Assembly: GCF_004362395.1 (NCBI RefSeq)
Contig: NZ_SNWE01000011.1
Span: 62,001 to 126,000, forward strand
DNA from: Salegentibacter sp. 24
GTDB taxonomy: Bacteria; Bacteroidota; Bacteroidia; Flavobacteriales; Flavobacteriaceae
Direction: 5' to 3'
DNA: 64,000 nucleotides
Each line of letters starts with the position of its first letter. Within the stretch, counting starts at the first letter, position 1. Below are positions 18,627 through 28,096 of this stretch, piece after piece. Both the position numbers and the translations under genes were made by a program. A model generated the notes under the pieces. It did not search any database, was not told the DNA's origin, and saw nothing but the letters and a program-made list of their open reading frames with translations.

Positions 18627-20063
18627 TTACTTATTTATTAAGATTAAATACTGCCAGGGTTCTAAATCCATATTTTTATCTTCTGAAATCACCAGCGTTT
18701 CACCGGTCATATAATTTTCAAAGGTCCCTTCCAATTGTATACCGAAATTGGTTGCCTTATCGCTTATATTTGCGATATAAACTAATTCAGCATCCTCTTT
18801 TTCCCTTTTAAAAGCCAAAATCTCCTTTTCGTTTGAAGTGCCTATCTCCTGGTAAGATGCTGCATTTTTAGCTCCATGAAGGGCTTTATTTTCATTTTTA
18901 AGTTTTCCAAGTTTTACCAGTAAAGGCCAAACCTCACCTTTTGTCTTGGGAATTGTATCCTTCTCGAAGAACCGAAGTCTTTTTTCCATATCATATTCCT
19001 GTCCACTATAAATAAGTGGCATCCCAGGAATGGTATAGGTCAGGGCCATCATTGTTTCTGAAGCTTCTCCAAGCCGCTCTTTTATAGTACCATTCCAGGA
19101 ATTTTCATCATGGTTGGTCACAAAATTCATCAGGTAATCATCTTGATCGTATGTAGAATCAATTTTCTGCATATAAGCATCCCAGTCCAAAGCAGACTTT
19201 TTCCCCTGAGCCATTTCGTTCATAATATGGTGGCCTTCCCAATTATAGCCCATATCAAAAGCATTTTTGAACAGGTCCTTATCTTCAGATTCAGCCAACA
19301 TAAATATCTGCTTATCCTCCCTGATCTCTGAAGCTACCTGTTCCCAGAATTCTGTAGGCACCTCTCCTGCCACATCAGCCCTGAAACCATCTATATTGTA
19401 TTTTTCTACCCAGAATTTCATGTCTTCGCTCATCGCCTTCCATAGATCCTTATTCTCGTAGTTCAGATCGGCAACATCGGTCCAGCCCCAGCTTTCGCCC
19501 GTATCGGGATTTAAAGGGTCTATTACCTCACCTTTTTCGTTTTGTGTATAATATTCAGGATTCTGGGTTATCCACTTATGGTCCCAACCAGTGTGGTTGG
19601 CCACCCAATCCAGGATTACATACATCCCATTTTGATGGGCTGTTTCAACGAGTTCCTCAAAATCTTTAAAATTCCCAAACTCAGGGTTCACATCGGTATA
19701 ATCGGAGATCGCATAATAGCTTCCCAGGTATTTTTTACGTTCTTCTTCGTCTTGAATATCCTCTACCGACAGCTCCCCGGTTGCCTTCCTGTTTTTCATC
19801 GATATCGGATGGATGGGCATAAGCCAGATCACCTTTACACCAAGTTCTTTTAACTGCGGAATATCTTTGGTAAAGGCATCAAAAGTTCCTTCAGGAGAAT
19901 ACTGGCGAATATTAGCTTCGTAAATTACCGATGACTCCAGTACATCGTTAGTCACGGGTGCTATGGTTTGTTCTTCTTCCTTGACGGCTTGCTCTTCTTT
20001 TTGGTTTTCCTTACAGGAATACACGGCCGACAAGGCCAGTAGCATTATAATTGCTTTTTTCAT
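18627..20063 (-). CDS. GH13 alpha-amylase-family lipoprotein
   Basis: A 478-residue GH13 enzyme with a lipoprotein signal peptide (MKKAIIMLLALSAVYSC, cysteine 17), so probably membrane-anchored facing the periplasm or cell surface. The catalytic triad is complete: nucleophile Asp in GFRADVAGE, acid/base Glu in MLAESED and the transition-state Asp in FVTNHDENSW. The barrel occupies about residues 45-390, followed by a short beta domain. It should hydrolyse alpha-1,4-glucan or maltodextrin. It is the last gene of the leftward operon and is followed by a strong terminator. Exact specificity cannot be read from the sequence. Confidence 0.9.
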   Translation of the reverse strand: MKKAIIMLLALSAVYSCKENQKEEQAVKEEEQTIAPVTNDVLESSVIYEANIRQYSPEGTFDAFTKDIPQLKELGVKVIWLMPIHPISMKNRKATGELSVEDIQDEEERKKYLGSYYAISDYTDVNPEFGNFKDFEELVETAHQNGMYVILDWVANHTGWDHKWITQNPEYYTQNEKGEVIDPLNPDTGESWGWTDVADLNYENKDLWKAMSEDMKFWVEKYNIDGFRADVAGEVPTEFWEQVASEIREDKQIFMLAESEDKDLFKNAFDMGYNWEGHHIMNEMAQGKKSALDWDAYMQKIDSTYDQDDYLMNFVTNHDENSWNGTIKERLGEASETMMALTYTIPGMPLIYSGQEYDMEKRLRFFEKDTIPKTKGEVWPLLVKLGKLKNENKALHGAKNAASYQEIGTSNEKEILAFKREKEDAELVYIANISDKATNFGIQLEGTFENYMTGETLVISEDKNMDLEPWQYLILINK

Positions 20064-20233
20064 CGTATCAATTTTAATTGTTATTTAATATTTCAGTGCT
20101 TTTTTTATTCCTTTTCATTACTTGTTTGAGAAGACGATCCATTTAATTTCTTCCTTTTCCTTGAGGAAAGCAGGAACAAATTCCGGATAAGCTTCATAAG
20201 ACTTTGGCCTAAGCTTTTGAAACCTTTGAAGCT

Positions 20234-22090
20234 TTACTCCATTTTGGTGGTAAAAAAGTAAACACCTTCTTCCGGCAATTCCAGAGATGAACCCCATTGG
20301 AAAGATTTTTCTGAAATTAAATTTTTAAAGGTTTTTCCCTTTAAATTTAATTCGCTAAAACGTTCCAGGTCCAATGTCACGGCTTCTTGGTTTTTGTTTA
20401 AAATGAGAACCACTACTTCCTTGCCTTTTTTTCGGGTAATTAAATAAGTACCATCCTGTGGGGCAAAATGTTTGGTTTCTCCAGCATGTAAGGCCTGGCT
20501 GTCTTTTCGGTAATTCATTACTTTTTTAACAAATTCCTGCATTTCGGACTTCTTTTCTGAAAGCCCCTTTCCGGTAAAGGCGTTTACCTGGCTATCCTCC
20601 CAACCACCGGGAAATTCCGTTCTGATAAGGCCGTGATCCCCGGGGTTTTCAGAGTCATCCATTAAAATTTCCGTTCCATAGTACATTTGGAAAATCCTTG
20701 GCAACACGGCCATATAAGCTATGGTCATTTTGGTTTTAGCCACATCTTCTCCAAGTTGGGTATAGATCCGGCTTTTATCGTGATTATCCGGGAAAATCAT
20801 AATATTTTCAGGATCGGCATAAGCAAAATCATTGGCCAGACCCTCATAGATTTCAACGAGCCCGGTACCCCAGGTTTCTTCAGCTTTTAAACCGGTTACT
20901 ATTTTATCCTGCATCGCGAAATCCATGGTAGATTTCAGGTTCGAGTCATAAGCATTGTCTACTCCATCCTGCCAGTAACGAATAAGCAAGGGATTTAAAC
21001 TCCATTCTTCCCCAACGATATTGAAATTAGGATATTCCTTCATAATGGCACCTGCCCAATCACTCATAAAGGCTTTATCGGGGTAAGGATACGTATCCTG
21101 GCGAATTCCTCCCAGACCAAGGGTCTCGATCCACCAAATACTATTTTGAATAAGGTATTGGGCCAAAAATGGATTCTCCTGATTTAAATCGGGCATTGTT
21201 GCTACGAACCAACCTTCGGTCATTCCTTTTTTATCGGTCTTTGATGCGTAAAGGTCCTGGTTGGTAGTGCGGCGATGATTGGAATATACCAGATCTTCAC
21301 CATTCTCAAATTTCTCCTGAAAATTGATCCAGTTATCAAAAGGCAAGTCATCCATCCACCAGTGCTCTACCCCGCTGTGGTTAGCGACCTGGTCCATAAT
21401 TAATTTAATGCCACGATCTGCAGCCTTATCAGAGAGTTCCTTATATTCTTTTAAGGTGCCAAACCGGGGATCAACCTTATAGAAATCGGTCATGGCGTAT
21501 CCGTGGTATGAACCCGATTCCATATCATTAATTAGCAAAGGGGAAGGCCAGATTGCGGTAAAGCCCATTTCCTCTATATAATCCAAATGATCAATAATTC
21601 CGCGGATATCTCCACCGTGTCTTGCGTAGGCATCACTACGATCAATGGTCTTTTCATTTAAATAATCGAAGCTATCATTAGATTTATCACCATTGGCGAA
21701 CCGATCCGGAGTGATTAAATATATCGCATCGGTATTATCAAAACCTACATATGCTGAAGCCGGTTTTTCTCTTTCTTTTAGTTCATACTCATACACCTGC
21801 TTTGAACCATCCTCCATGGCAAATGTAATGTCGAAAGTCCCGGCCTGGGCCTCTCCAATGGCCAAATCGATAAAAAGGTAATTCGGACTATCAGCTTTTT
21901 CAACATTTTCTACGCTAACACCGGGATAATCTATGGACGGGGTAGCATTTCCAATATTGTTCCCATATACCATTAATTGAAGCCCGGTATCCTTAAAACC
22001 TGTCCACCAGTTTGGTGGTTCTACCCTTTCAATTTGTGCAAAACAGCTAAATCCTGCAAGAAAAAAAAAGCAGATTAGTATTTTCTTCAT
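20234..22090 (-). CDS. Periplasmic GH13 neopullulanase/cyclomaltodextrinase (SusA-like)
   Basis: A 618-residue GH13 enzyme with a cleavable signal peptide (MKKILICFFFLAGFSCFAQ), so probably periplasmic. An N-terminal beta-sandwich (about 20-115, VEPPNWWTGFKDTGLQLMVYG) of the cyclomaltodextrinase type precedes the barrel. Catalytic residues are present: Asp in GGIRQDTYP, Glu in FNIVGEEWSL and Asp in FPDNHDKSR. By analogy with SusA of the Bacteroides starch system it would degrade imported maltodextrins to maltose and glucose. Gaps of about 145-170 bases on either side lack terminators, consistent with one operon. Confidence 0.9.
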   Translation of the reverse strand: MKKILICFFFLAGFSCFAQIERVEPPNWWTGFKDTGLQLMVYGNNIGNATPSIDYPGVSVENVEKADSPNYLFIDLAIGEAQAGTFDITFAMEDGSKQVYEYELKEREKPASAYVGFDNTDAIYLITPDRFANGDKSNDSFDYLNEKTIDRSDAYARHGGDIRGIIDHLDYIEEMGFTAIWPSPLLINDMESGSYHGYAMTDFYKVDPRFGTLKEYKELSDKAADRGIKLIMDQVANHSGVEHWWMDDLPFDNWINFQEKFENGEDLVYSNHRRTTNQDLYASKTDKKGMTEGWFVATMPDLNQENPFLAQYLIQNSIWWIETLGLGGIRQDTYPYPDKAFMSDWAGAIMKEYPNFNIVGEEWSLNPLLIRYWQDGVDNAYDSNLKSTMDFAMQDKIVTGLKAEETWGTGLVEIYEGLANDFAYADPENIMIFPDNHDKSRIYTQLGEDVAKTKMTIAYMAVLPRIFQMYYGTEILMDDSENPGDHGLIRTEFPGGWEDSQVNAFTGKGLSEKKSEMQEFVKKVMNYRKDSQALHAGETKHFAPQDGTYLITRKKGKEVVVLILNKNQEAVTLDLERFSELNLKGKTFKNLISEKSFQWGSSLELPEEGVYFFTTKME

Positions 22091-22235
22091 AATTATTTAT
22101 TTTAAATTAATATTCCTGTGTGAGATAAAGTAATTCAGAACCTTTCAATTGCGCATACTTCTTTTCTACTTTAAGAACAGCTGAAAATTTCATTCACAGC
22201 ATACTTTTGATTTAGAAAAAAACCAGGATAAAACA

Positions 22236-24542
22236 TTAAACCACATATTCCTGGTTTGGCTGAACTTCTACTGCATTTCCGTTAACTAATATATTAATAG
22301 GGCTTTCTCCTTCTAGGTGGAAAATCGTTTCCTTTGCGGCAACCTGGACCTTTAAAATCCGGTCCCTGAAATTCACTTTAAAGGAATAGCATTTCCAGTC
22401 TTCAGGAATAGTTGGGTTAAAAGAAAGCTGGTCGTTTTTCACGCGCATCCCGCCAAAACCTTCAACGATACTCATCCAGGTACCGGCCATACTGGTAATA
22501 TGACAGCCTTGCTCTACCTCCTTATTGTAATCATCCAGATCCAGTCTTGATGTCCTCAGGTAAAATTCATAAGCCTGCTTGGTTCTGCCCAGGAGTGCTG
22601 CCTGAATGCTGTGTACGCAAGGGGAAAGCGAAGATTCGTGAACGGTTATAGGTTCGTAGTAATCAAAATGTTTTTCGAGCTCATTTTTGCTAAAATGATC
22701 TTCAAAAAAATAGAAGCCCTGCAATACATCCGCCTGTTTGATATAACACGAACGTAAAATTCTATCCCAGCTCCATTTTTGGTTGATTGGCCGCTGAGTT
22801 TTATCTAATTCCGCGATTGGCAGGATTTCCTTGTCTAAAAATCCATCTTGCTGCAGAAAAACTCCGTGCTCATCTGAATAAGGCAAATACATGTTTTGCG
22901 CAACTTCTTTCCACTTGGCCAATTCTCCCTGATTAAGCCTTGTTTTACCCATAATACGCTCGTAATCTTCAAAATAAGCGTCTTTAACTTTGTCAATGGT
23001 TTCCATGGTGTAATCAAGACACCATTTTGCTATATAATTGGTGTACCAGTTGTTATGTACATTATTTTCGTACTCATTAGGTCCTGTTACCCCTAACATT
23101 ACGTATTTCTTCTTATCCTGGCTGAAATTCACTCTTTGTTGCCAGAACCTGGCAATAGCGATCATGACCTCCAAACCTTTTTCAGGGATATATCCAAAAT
23201 CCCCGGTATAACGAACATAATTATAGATGGCGTAAACCATCGCCCCATTTCTATGTATTTCTTCAAAGGTAATTTCCCATTCATTATGGCTTTCTTCGCC
23301 ATTCATCGTCACCATAGGATAAAGTGCCGCCCCGTTGGTAAAACCGAGTTTTTTCGCATTTTCTATGGCCTTATCCAGATGATTGTACCGGTAAGTCAGT
23401 AGGTTCCTGGCCACATGCTGATCTTTGGTCGCCATATAAAAGGGAATACAATAAGCTTCGGTATCCCAGTAGGTACTGCCTCCGTATTTCTCACCGGTAA
23501 AACCTTTTGGACCGATATTCAATCGCTCGTCTTTTCCTAAATAAGTTTGATTTAGCTGAAAAATATTAAAGCGGATTCCCTGCTGGGCCTTTACATCGCC
23601 ATCAATGGTGATATCGGCCATTTCCCAGATTTTAGCCCAGGCTTCTTTTTGCTCCCGAAGCAATTTGGAAAAACCTGAATGTGTTGCATCATCCAGAAGC
23701 TTACTCGCCGCATCAACCAGTTCTACGCGCTTATGGTTCATATCGGTTAGGTAACCGGCATATTTTCTCAGGCTCTGGGTTTGACCTTTTTCAGCGCTCA
23801 CAACATAAGAAAAAGTAAGCTTATCCTCGGTTTTAGTCTCAGTAAAATCCACCTGCTGTACCTTACCGTTAAGCAAAACTTCAGATTGCATATAGGTATT
23901 TACGTGAAACTCGGTTTTCAGGGTTTTAGAAAGCACAAACCCCTTGTTGCCCTGGGTTTTCACTTCCAAAGTTTCCCAGAAACGTTCTTCCCAGTTTGCA
24001 TCGGTATTAGTAATTCCACCGTCCAGATATGGTTCAAAGCGAACTTCCGCATCACTGTTTAATACGGTAATTTCAAAATCTATCGCCCCTAGTTCATCCT
24101 TAACAATGGATAAAAAACGGGTGGCTTGTACCGAAATTTGAATATCATTTGGAAGGGTGGCCTTGAAACTACGGCGATGAAAGCCTTCTTTCATATTTAG
24201 CTCACGCTTAAAATCTTCCACTTTTTTACAGGTATAAAGATCTAAAGCCTGGTCGTTCACAAAAACGTTTATCCCAATCCAATTGGGCGCGTTGAGTACT
24301 TTGGCAAAATATTCCGGATAACCGTTTTTCCACCAGCCTACTTTGGTTTTATCGGGATAGTAAACCCCGCCAATATAGCTACCCTGGAAACTTGGGCCGG
24401 AATAATTTTCTTCAAAATTAGCCCGTTGTCCCATTACTCCATTACCAATACTAAAAAGGCTTTCTGAGGATTTTACGCGTTCTGTATCAAATCCTTCCTC
24501 TAGAATAGACCACTCGTTAGGTTGTATATAATCTTGGTTCAT
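22236..24542 (-). CDS. GH65 glycoside phosphorylase, probably maltose phosphorylase
   Basis: A 768-residue cytoplasmic GH65 enzyme with no signal peptide. It has an N-terminal beta-sandwich (NEWSILEEGFDTERVKSSES, SIGNGVMGQRANFEENYSG), an (alpha/alpha)6 barrel with the general-acid Glu near residue 490 in GVTGPNEYENNVHNNW, and a C-terminal beta domain. Phosphorolysis of maltose would give beta-glucose 1-phosphate and glucose. The next gene encodes beta-phosphoglucomutase, which takes exactly that product, so maltose phosphorylase is the best call; kojibiose or trehalose phosphorylase are alternatives within GH65. Confidence 0.88.
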   Translation of the reverse strand: MNQDYIQPNEWSILEEGFDTERVKSSESLFSIGNGVMGQRANFEENYSGPSFQGSYIGGVYYPDKTKVGWWKNGYPEYFAKVLNAPNWIGINVFVNDQALDLYTCKKVEDFKRELNMKEGFHRRSFKATLPNDIQISVQATRFLSIVKDELGAIDFEITVLNSDAEVRFEPYLDGGITNTDANWEERFWETLEVKTQGNKGFVLSKTLKTEFHVNTYMQSEVLLNGKVQQVDFTETKTEDKLTFSYVVSAEKGQTQSLRKYAGYLTDMNHKRVELVDAASKLLDDATHSGFSKLLREQKEAWAKIWEMADITIDGDVKAQQGIRFNIFQLNQTYLGKDERLNIGPKGFTGEKYGGSTYWDTEAYCIPFYMATKDQHVARNLLTYRYNHLDKAIENAKKLGFTNGAALYPMVTMNGEESHNEWEITFEEIHRNGAMVYAIYNYVRYTGDFGYIPEKGLEVMIAIARFWQQRVNFSQDKKKYVMLGVTGPNEYENNVHNNWYTNYIAKWCLDYTMETIDKVKDAYFEDYERIMGKTRLNQGELAKWKEVAQNMYLPYSDEHGVFLQQDGFLDKEILPIAELDKTQRPINQKWSWDRILRSCYIKQADVLQGFYFFEDHFSKNELEKHFDYYEPITVHESSLSPCVHSIQAALLGRTKQAYEFYLRTSRLDLDDYNKEVEQGCHITSMAGTWMSIVEGFGGMRVKNDQLSFNPTIPEDWKCYSFKVNFRDRILKVQVAAKETIFHLEGESPINILVNGNAVEVQPNQEYVV

Positions 24543-24618
24543 TGCTTTATTTTCTATCTAAATTCTTATTAGGTAAGCCCGGGACCAGCCACAAAGCTTA
24601 TGCTTGTACATTTAAGGC

Positions 24619-25281
24619 TCACTTAGTGAGTACTTTCTTTATAAAATCTAAATCTATTTTGGTAAAATCGGGAAATACATAATCGGCTTCCCCTAGTGTT
24701 TTTGGATCTCCAATTCCAATACTTAACATCTGTGCATTTTTTGCGGCCTGTATCCCGGCCACAGAATCTTCAAAGACAATACTGTTTTCCGGTTTAACAC
24801 GCAGTTTTCCGGCAGCGATAAGAAAAACTTCGGGATCGGGTTTTGCCTTGCTAACATCGGTGCCGTCAACAATAGCATCAAATTTTTCCAGTAAACTAAT
24901 CTTTTTAAGAATTGTCCGAGCATTTTTACTGGCGGAACCCAGGGCAAATGGAACATTATTTATAATTAAATAATCAATGATTTTTTGAACTCCCGGAAGA
25001 ATTTCACGCTTATCCATTTTAGCCACATAAGACAGGTAATTTTCATTTTTAAGGGCCATTTGACGTTTAAATTCGGTTTTAGAAAGCTCCAACTCTCCCC
25101 ATTCCAGTATTTTTTTAAGGGATTCTACCCTGCTCACGCCTTTGAGTTGCTCATTTTGTTCCTGGGTAAAATCAAAACCCAAATCATTGGCCAATTTTCT
25201 CCAGGCCAAAAAGTGGAATTTCGCGGTATCAACAATAACTCCGTCTAAATCGAATATTACTCCTTTATCTGTTTCCATCAT
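24619..25281 (-). CDS. pgmB: Beta-phosphoglucomutase
   Basis: HAD-superfamily enzyme interconverting beta-glucose 1-phosphate and glucose 6-phosphate. The 220 residues start with IFDLDGVIVDTAKFHFLAW (nucleophile Asp and general acid Asp in DLDGV), have KGVSRVESLKKIL in the cap domain, and show the later GSASKNA and VFEDSVAGIQAAKNA motifs, all typical of beta-PGM. It sits just before the GH65 gene, completing the route from maltose to glucose 6-phosphate. The first two codons are both ATG; either could start. Confidence 0.92.
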   Translation of the reverse strand: MMETDKGVIFDLDGVIVDTAKFHFLAWRKLANDLGFDFTQEQNEQLKGVSRVESLKKILEWGELELSKTEFKRQMALKNENYLSYVAKMDKREILPGVQKIIDYLIINNVPFALGSASKNARTILKKISLLEKFDAIVDGTDVSKAKPDPEVFLIAAGKLRVKPENSIVFEDSVAGIQAAKNAQMLSIGIGDPKTLGEADYVFPDFTKIDLDFIKKVLTK

Positions 25282-25359
25282 TTTAAATTATCATTCATTC
25301 TTTTTTGGTGGGCACGTTTTGATCCTATATACGATTAGCAAACCCCCTCAAACTAAAAT

Positions 25360-26712
25360 TTATTTTCTTGCTCTCACGGGTTCATCTACATCATCTATCC
25401 TAAAGGTCAGAATAGCCGCAATTAAAAAGGCTACACCACTGGTAACTAGTGCGTAAACAGGATTTCCGTCATAAAGGTATTTTACCATTATTCCGCCTAT
25501 AAGGGCATTTACAATTTGCGGGATTACAATAAAAAAATTAAAAATCCCCATATAAACCCCCATTTTTTTCGGGGGAATAGAACCTGCCAGGATTGCATAG
25601 GGCATTGCCAAAATGCTGGCCCAGCCAATACCTATTCCGAACATCGAAAGTAGCAGCCAGTATTCGTTTGGCATTATATAAATGGAAAGCATCCCGAGTG
25701 CTCCGATAAACAAGGACAAAATATGGGTGCTTTTTCTGCCTATTTTTAGGGCAATGGCCGGAAGAAAAAAGGCAAAAACTGCTGAAACGCCATTATAAAC
25801 ACCGAAGAGCACCCCAACCCAATCCCCTGCATCCTGGTATGTTGCACTACTACTATCGGTAAGTGGTAAACCGTATATATGATGGGCAATGGCTGGAGTG
25901 GCAAAGACCCACATTCCGAAAAGCCCGAACCAGGAGAAGAATTGCACCCAACTAAGTTGCCGCATGGTATGGGGCATTTTGGCAAAATCTGAAAAGATAT
26001 CCATCAGGCTGGATTTTTCTTTTTCATCGACCGTGTCTTCCACATGGTCGTCCATTTTTTCCAGTTCTTCGGGAGAATACTCTTTGGTTGTTATTACCGT
26101 AACCAAAATACTTCCTACCAGAATTGCCGCACCGATTACAAAAGAAAGTAATAGGTTTAGCGGAACTTCGCCAACAACTGTTCTATTACTTATATCAAAC
26201 CAATTAGCCAGTACATAAGGCAACCAGGAACCGATCACGGCCCCGATTCCGATTAAAATTGTTTGTACGCTAAAGCCAAGGGTTCGTTGATCTGAAGGTA
26301 ATTTATCGGCCACCAAAGCACGAAAAGGTTCCATGGCCACATTAAAGGAAGCATCCATAATAAACAACATCCCGGCACCGACCCATAGGGAAGGTAACAA
26401 GGCGATGAACCAGTCGGCATTAGGCATTAAAATCAGGCCTATAGCCGCTAAGATCGCCCCTGTTAAAAAGAAGGGCCTTCTACGGCCAAGGCTCGTCCAT
26501 GTTCTATCGCTGTAATAACCAATAATTGGCTGAACGATTAAACCCGTGACAGGCGCTACCAGCCAAAACCATGAAAGTTCATGAATGTCGGCTCCAAAAA
26601 TTTGTAAAATTCTACTTGCGTTGGCATTTTGGAGGGCAAACCCCATTTGAATTCCGAGAAAGCCGAAACTCATATTCCAGATCTCCCAGAAACTTAATCT
26701 ACGTTTTTGCAT
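25360..26712 (-). CDS. MFS/GPH-type sugar transporter, probably maltose/maltodextrin importer
   Basis: About 450 residues with 12 predicted membrane helices, of the SLC45/sucrose-transporter-like branch: FWEIWNMSFGFLGIQMGFAL at the N terminus, GYYSDRTWTSLGRRRPFF in the first cytoplasmic loop and a charged central loop (EKMDDHVEDTVDEKEKS). I chose ATG 26712; a TTG nine bases upstream is a poorer start. Its position between the LacI gene and pgmB makes import of maltose or short maltodextrins across the inner membrane likely. A candidate LacI operator lies directly upstream. Confidence 0.87.
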   Translation of the reverse strand: MQKRRLSFWEIWNMSFGFLGIQMGFALQNANASRILQIFGADIHELSWFWLVAPVTGLIVQPIIGYYSDRTWTSLGRRRPFFLTGAILAAIGLILMPNADWFIALLPSLWVGAGMLFIMDASFNVAMEPFRALVADKLPSDQRTLGFSVQTILIGIGAVIGSWLPYVLANWFDISNRTVVGEVPLNLLLSFVIGAAILVGSILVTVITTKEYSPEELEKMDDHVEDTVDEKEKSSLMDIFSDFAKMPHTMRQLSWVQFFSWFGLFGMWVFATPAIAHHIYGLPLTDSSSATYQDAGDWVGVLFGVYNGVSAVFAFFLPAIALKIGRKSTHILSLFIGALGMLSIYIMPNEYWLLLSMFGIGIGWASILAMPYAILAGSIPPKKMGVYMGIFNFFIVIPQIVNALIGGIMVKYLYDGNPVYALVTSGVAFLIAAILTFRIDDVDEPVRARK

Positions 26713-26721
26713 ATCGTACAA

Positions 26722-26731
26722 TTAACGTTTA
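26722..26731. promoter_or_regulatory. Candidate LacI operator before the MFS gene
   Basis: TTAACGTTTA differs at one position from a perfect palindrome and shares the AACGTTT core with the sites at 18554 and 27975. It ends about 10 bases from the start codon, a position where a repressor would block transcription of the leftward glucan operon. Confidence 0.4.
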
Positions 26732-26848
26732 CGATAAGCGTATAGGCTTATCAAAACTTATTTTAGGTAGGAAGTAAAAATATAAGTTCTGATAAATTAA
26801 CTAAGATGGGGTAAATATATATAAAATTTTAAAGATAAACTTCCAAAA

Positions 26849-27871
26849 TTAAGATTTGGTAGAATTTCTTTCCACTAAACTTGTTTCCACGATCACCGTT
26901 TTATAGGAATCTTCATCCTCTGGTTTGCGTTCCAATTTATCTATTAATAACCTTGCTGCTTCGGCTCCCATCCGCTCTCCATGTTGACTTACCGTGGTTA
27001 GACTGGGAATAAAACGTTTAGAAAGTTCTCCGTCGGTAAAACCGATTACCGAAACATCTTCTGGAACTTTTAAACCTTTTTCCTGGATGGCCTTTATAGC
27101 ATGAATGGCAAAATGTTCATTGACGGCAAATACCGCATCAAGTTCATTATTATTGATAAACTCTTTTATTTTAGCTTCACTATTATCCATATCCTCTATT
27201 TTAAGGATAAGATCCTGGTCAACTTCGAAATTATTGTCTCTTAGAATGTTCAGATAACCACGGGTTCTAAGTTTCCCGACACTAACGTAATCTACCGTAG
27301 AAACAAGTCCAATTTTCCTGGCTCCTTTATCTATGAGGTGTTGTACCGCTTTTTTAGCACCAATTACATCGTCGATAATCACCTTATCACAATGTATTTC
27401 ATCCACCACCCTATCGAACAAAACCACTGGCATTCCCTGGTTGATCACTTCAATTAAGTGATGGTAATCTTCTTTTTGCATAGTTTCCTTGGCCAGAGAG
27501 AGAATAAAACCATCAGTACTCCCGTTAGCCAGTAGTTCAAGATTTAATACCTCTTTATCGAAAGAATTGTTAGAAAGGCAGACAATTACATTATAGCCTT
27601 TTTCATTAGCTACCTGCTCAACACCGCTGATTACAGTAGTAAAAAAATAATGAACTATTTCCGGAATAATAATTCCTATCGTTTTTGTTTTCCTGTTCTT
27701 TAAACTTAAAGCGATATTATTAGGCCGGTAATTATAAAGTTTTGCAAAAGCTTTAATCTTTTTTCGGGTTTCTTCCCCTATTTCAGAACTATCACGCAGC
27801 GCTTTTGAAACAGTGGAAATCGATACATCTAATTCTCGCGCAATTTGTTTTAAAGTCAATTTCGGCCTCAT
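26849..27871 (-). CDS. LacI-family transcriptional regulator of the alpha-glucan locus
   Basis: A 340-residue regulator: LacI helix-turn-helix (about 4-55, TLKQIARELDVSISTVSKAL, with YRPNNIALSLKNRKT in the hinge) and a periplasmic-binding-protein-like sugar domain (about 62-335). It is divergent from susC and follows the same direction as the MFS-led operon. Bacteroidota maltodextrin loci commonly carry such MalR-type regulators, in contrast to SusR of Bacteroides. The palindromes at 27975, 26722 and 18554 are plausible targets. Confidence 0.9.
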   Translation of the reverse strand: MRPKLTLKQIARELDVSISTVSKALRDSSEIGEETRKKIKAFAKLYNYRPNNIALSLKNRKTKTIGIIIPEIVHYFFTTVISGVEQVANEKGYNVIVCLSNNSFDKEVLNLELLANGSTDGFILSLAKETMQKEDYHHLIEVINQGMPVVLFDRVVDEIHCDKVIIDDVIGAKKAVQHLIDKGARKIGLVSTVDYVSVGKLRTRGYLNILRDNNFEVDQDLILKIEDMDNSEAKIKEFINNNELDAVFAVNEHFAIHAIKAIQEKGLKVPEDVSVIGFTDGELSKRFIPSLTTVSQHGERMGAEAARLLIDKLERKPEDEDSYKTVIVETSLVERNSTKS

Positions 27872-27974
27872 AGAAATCTTTTATTTAGAAATAATGCTAG
27901 GATTATTTTTAAGATGTCGTAAAAATACCATAAAAATTACGCTATACCTTTAAAAAACAAAAGTTTTCAACACT

Positions 27975-27984
27975 CAAACGTTTG
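27975..27984. promoter_or_regulatory. Candidate LacI operator in the lacI-susC divergent region
   Basis: CAAACGTTTG is a perfect 10-bp palindrome with a central CG, extended on the right by CGC. It lies about 104 bases from the lacI start and 112 bases from the susC start, well placed to control both directions. Confidence 0.5.
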
Positions 27985-28096
27985 CGCAAAATACTGCCTG
28001 GAAAACGCCCATTTCTTTACATTGTATTTACATACATTTAACCTCAGGAAGTAAAAATATAAGCTTAATTTTTATTAAAAATCAATAAAATATTTT

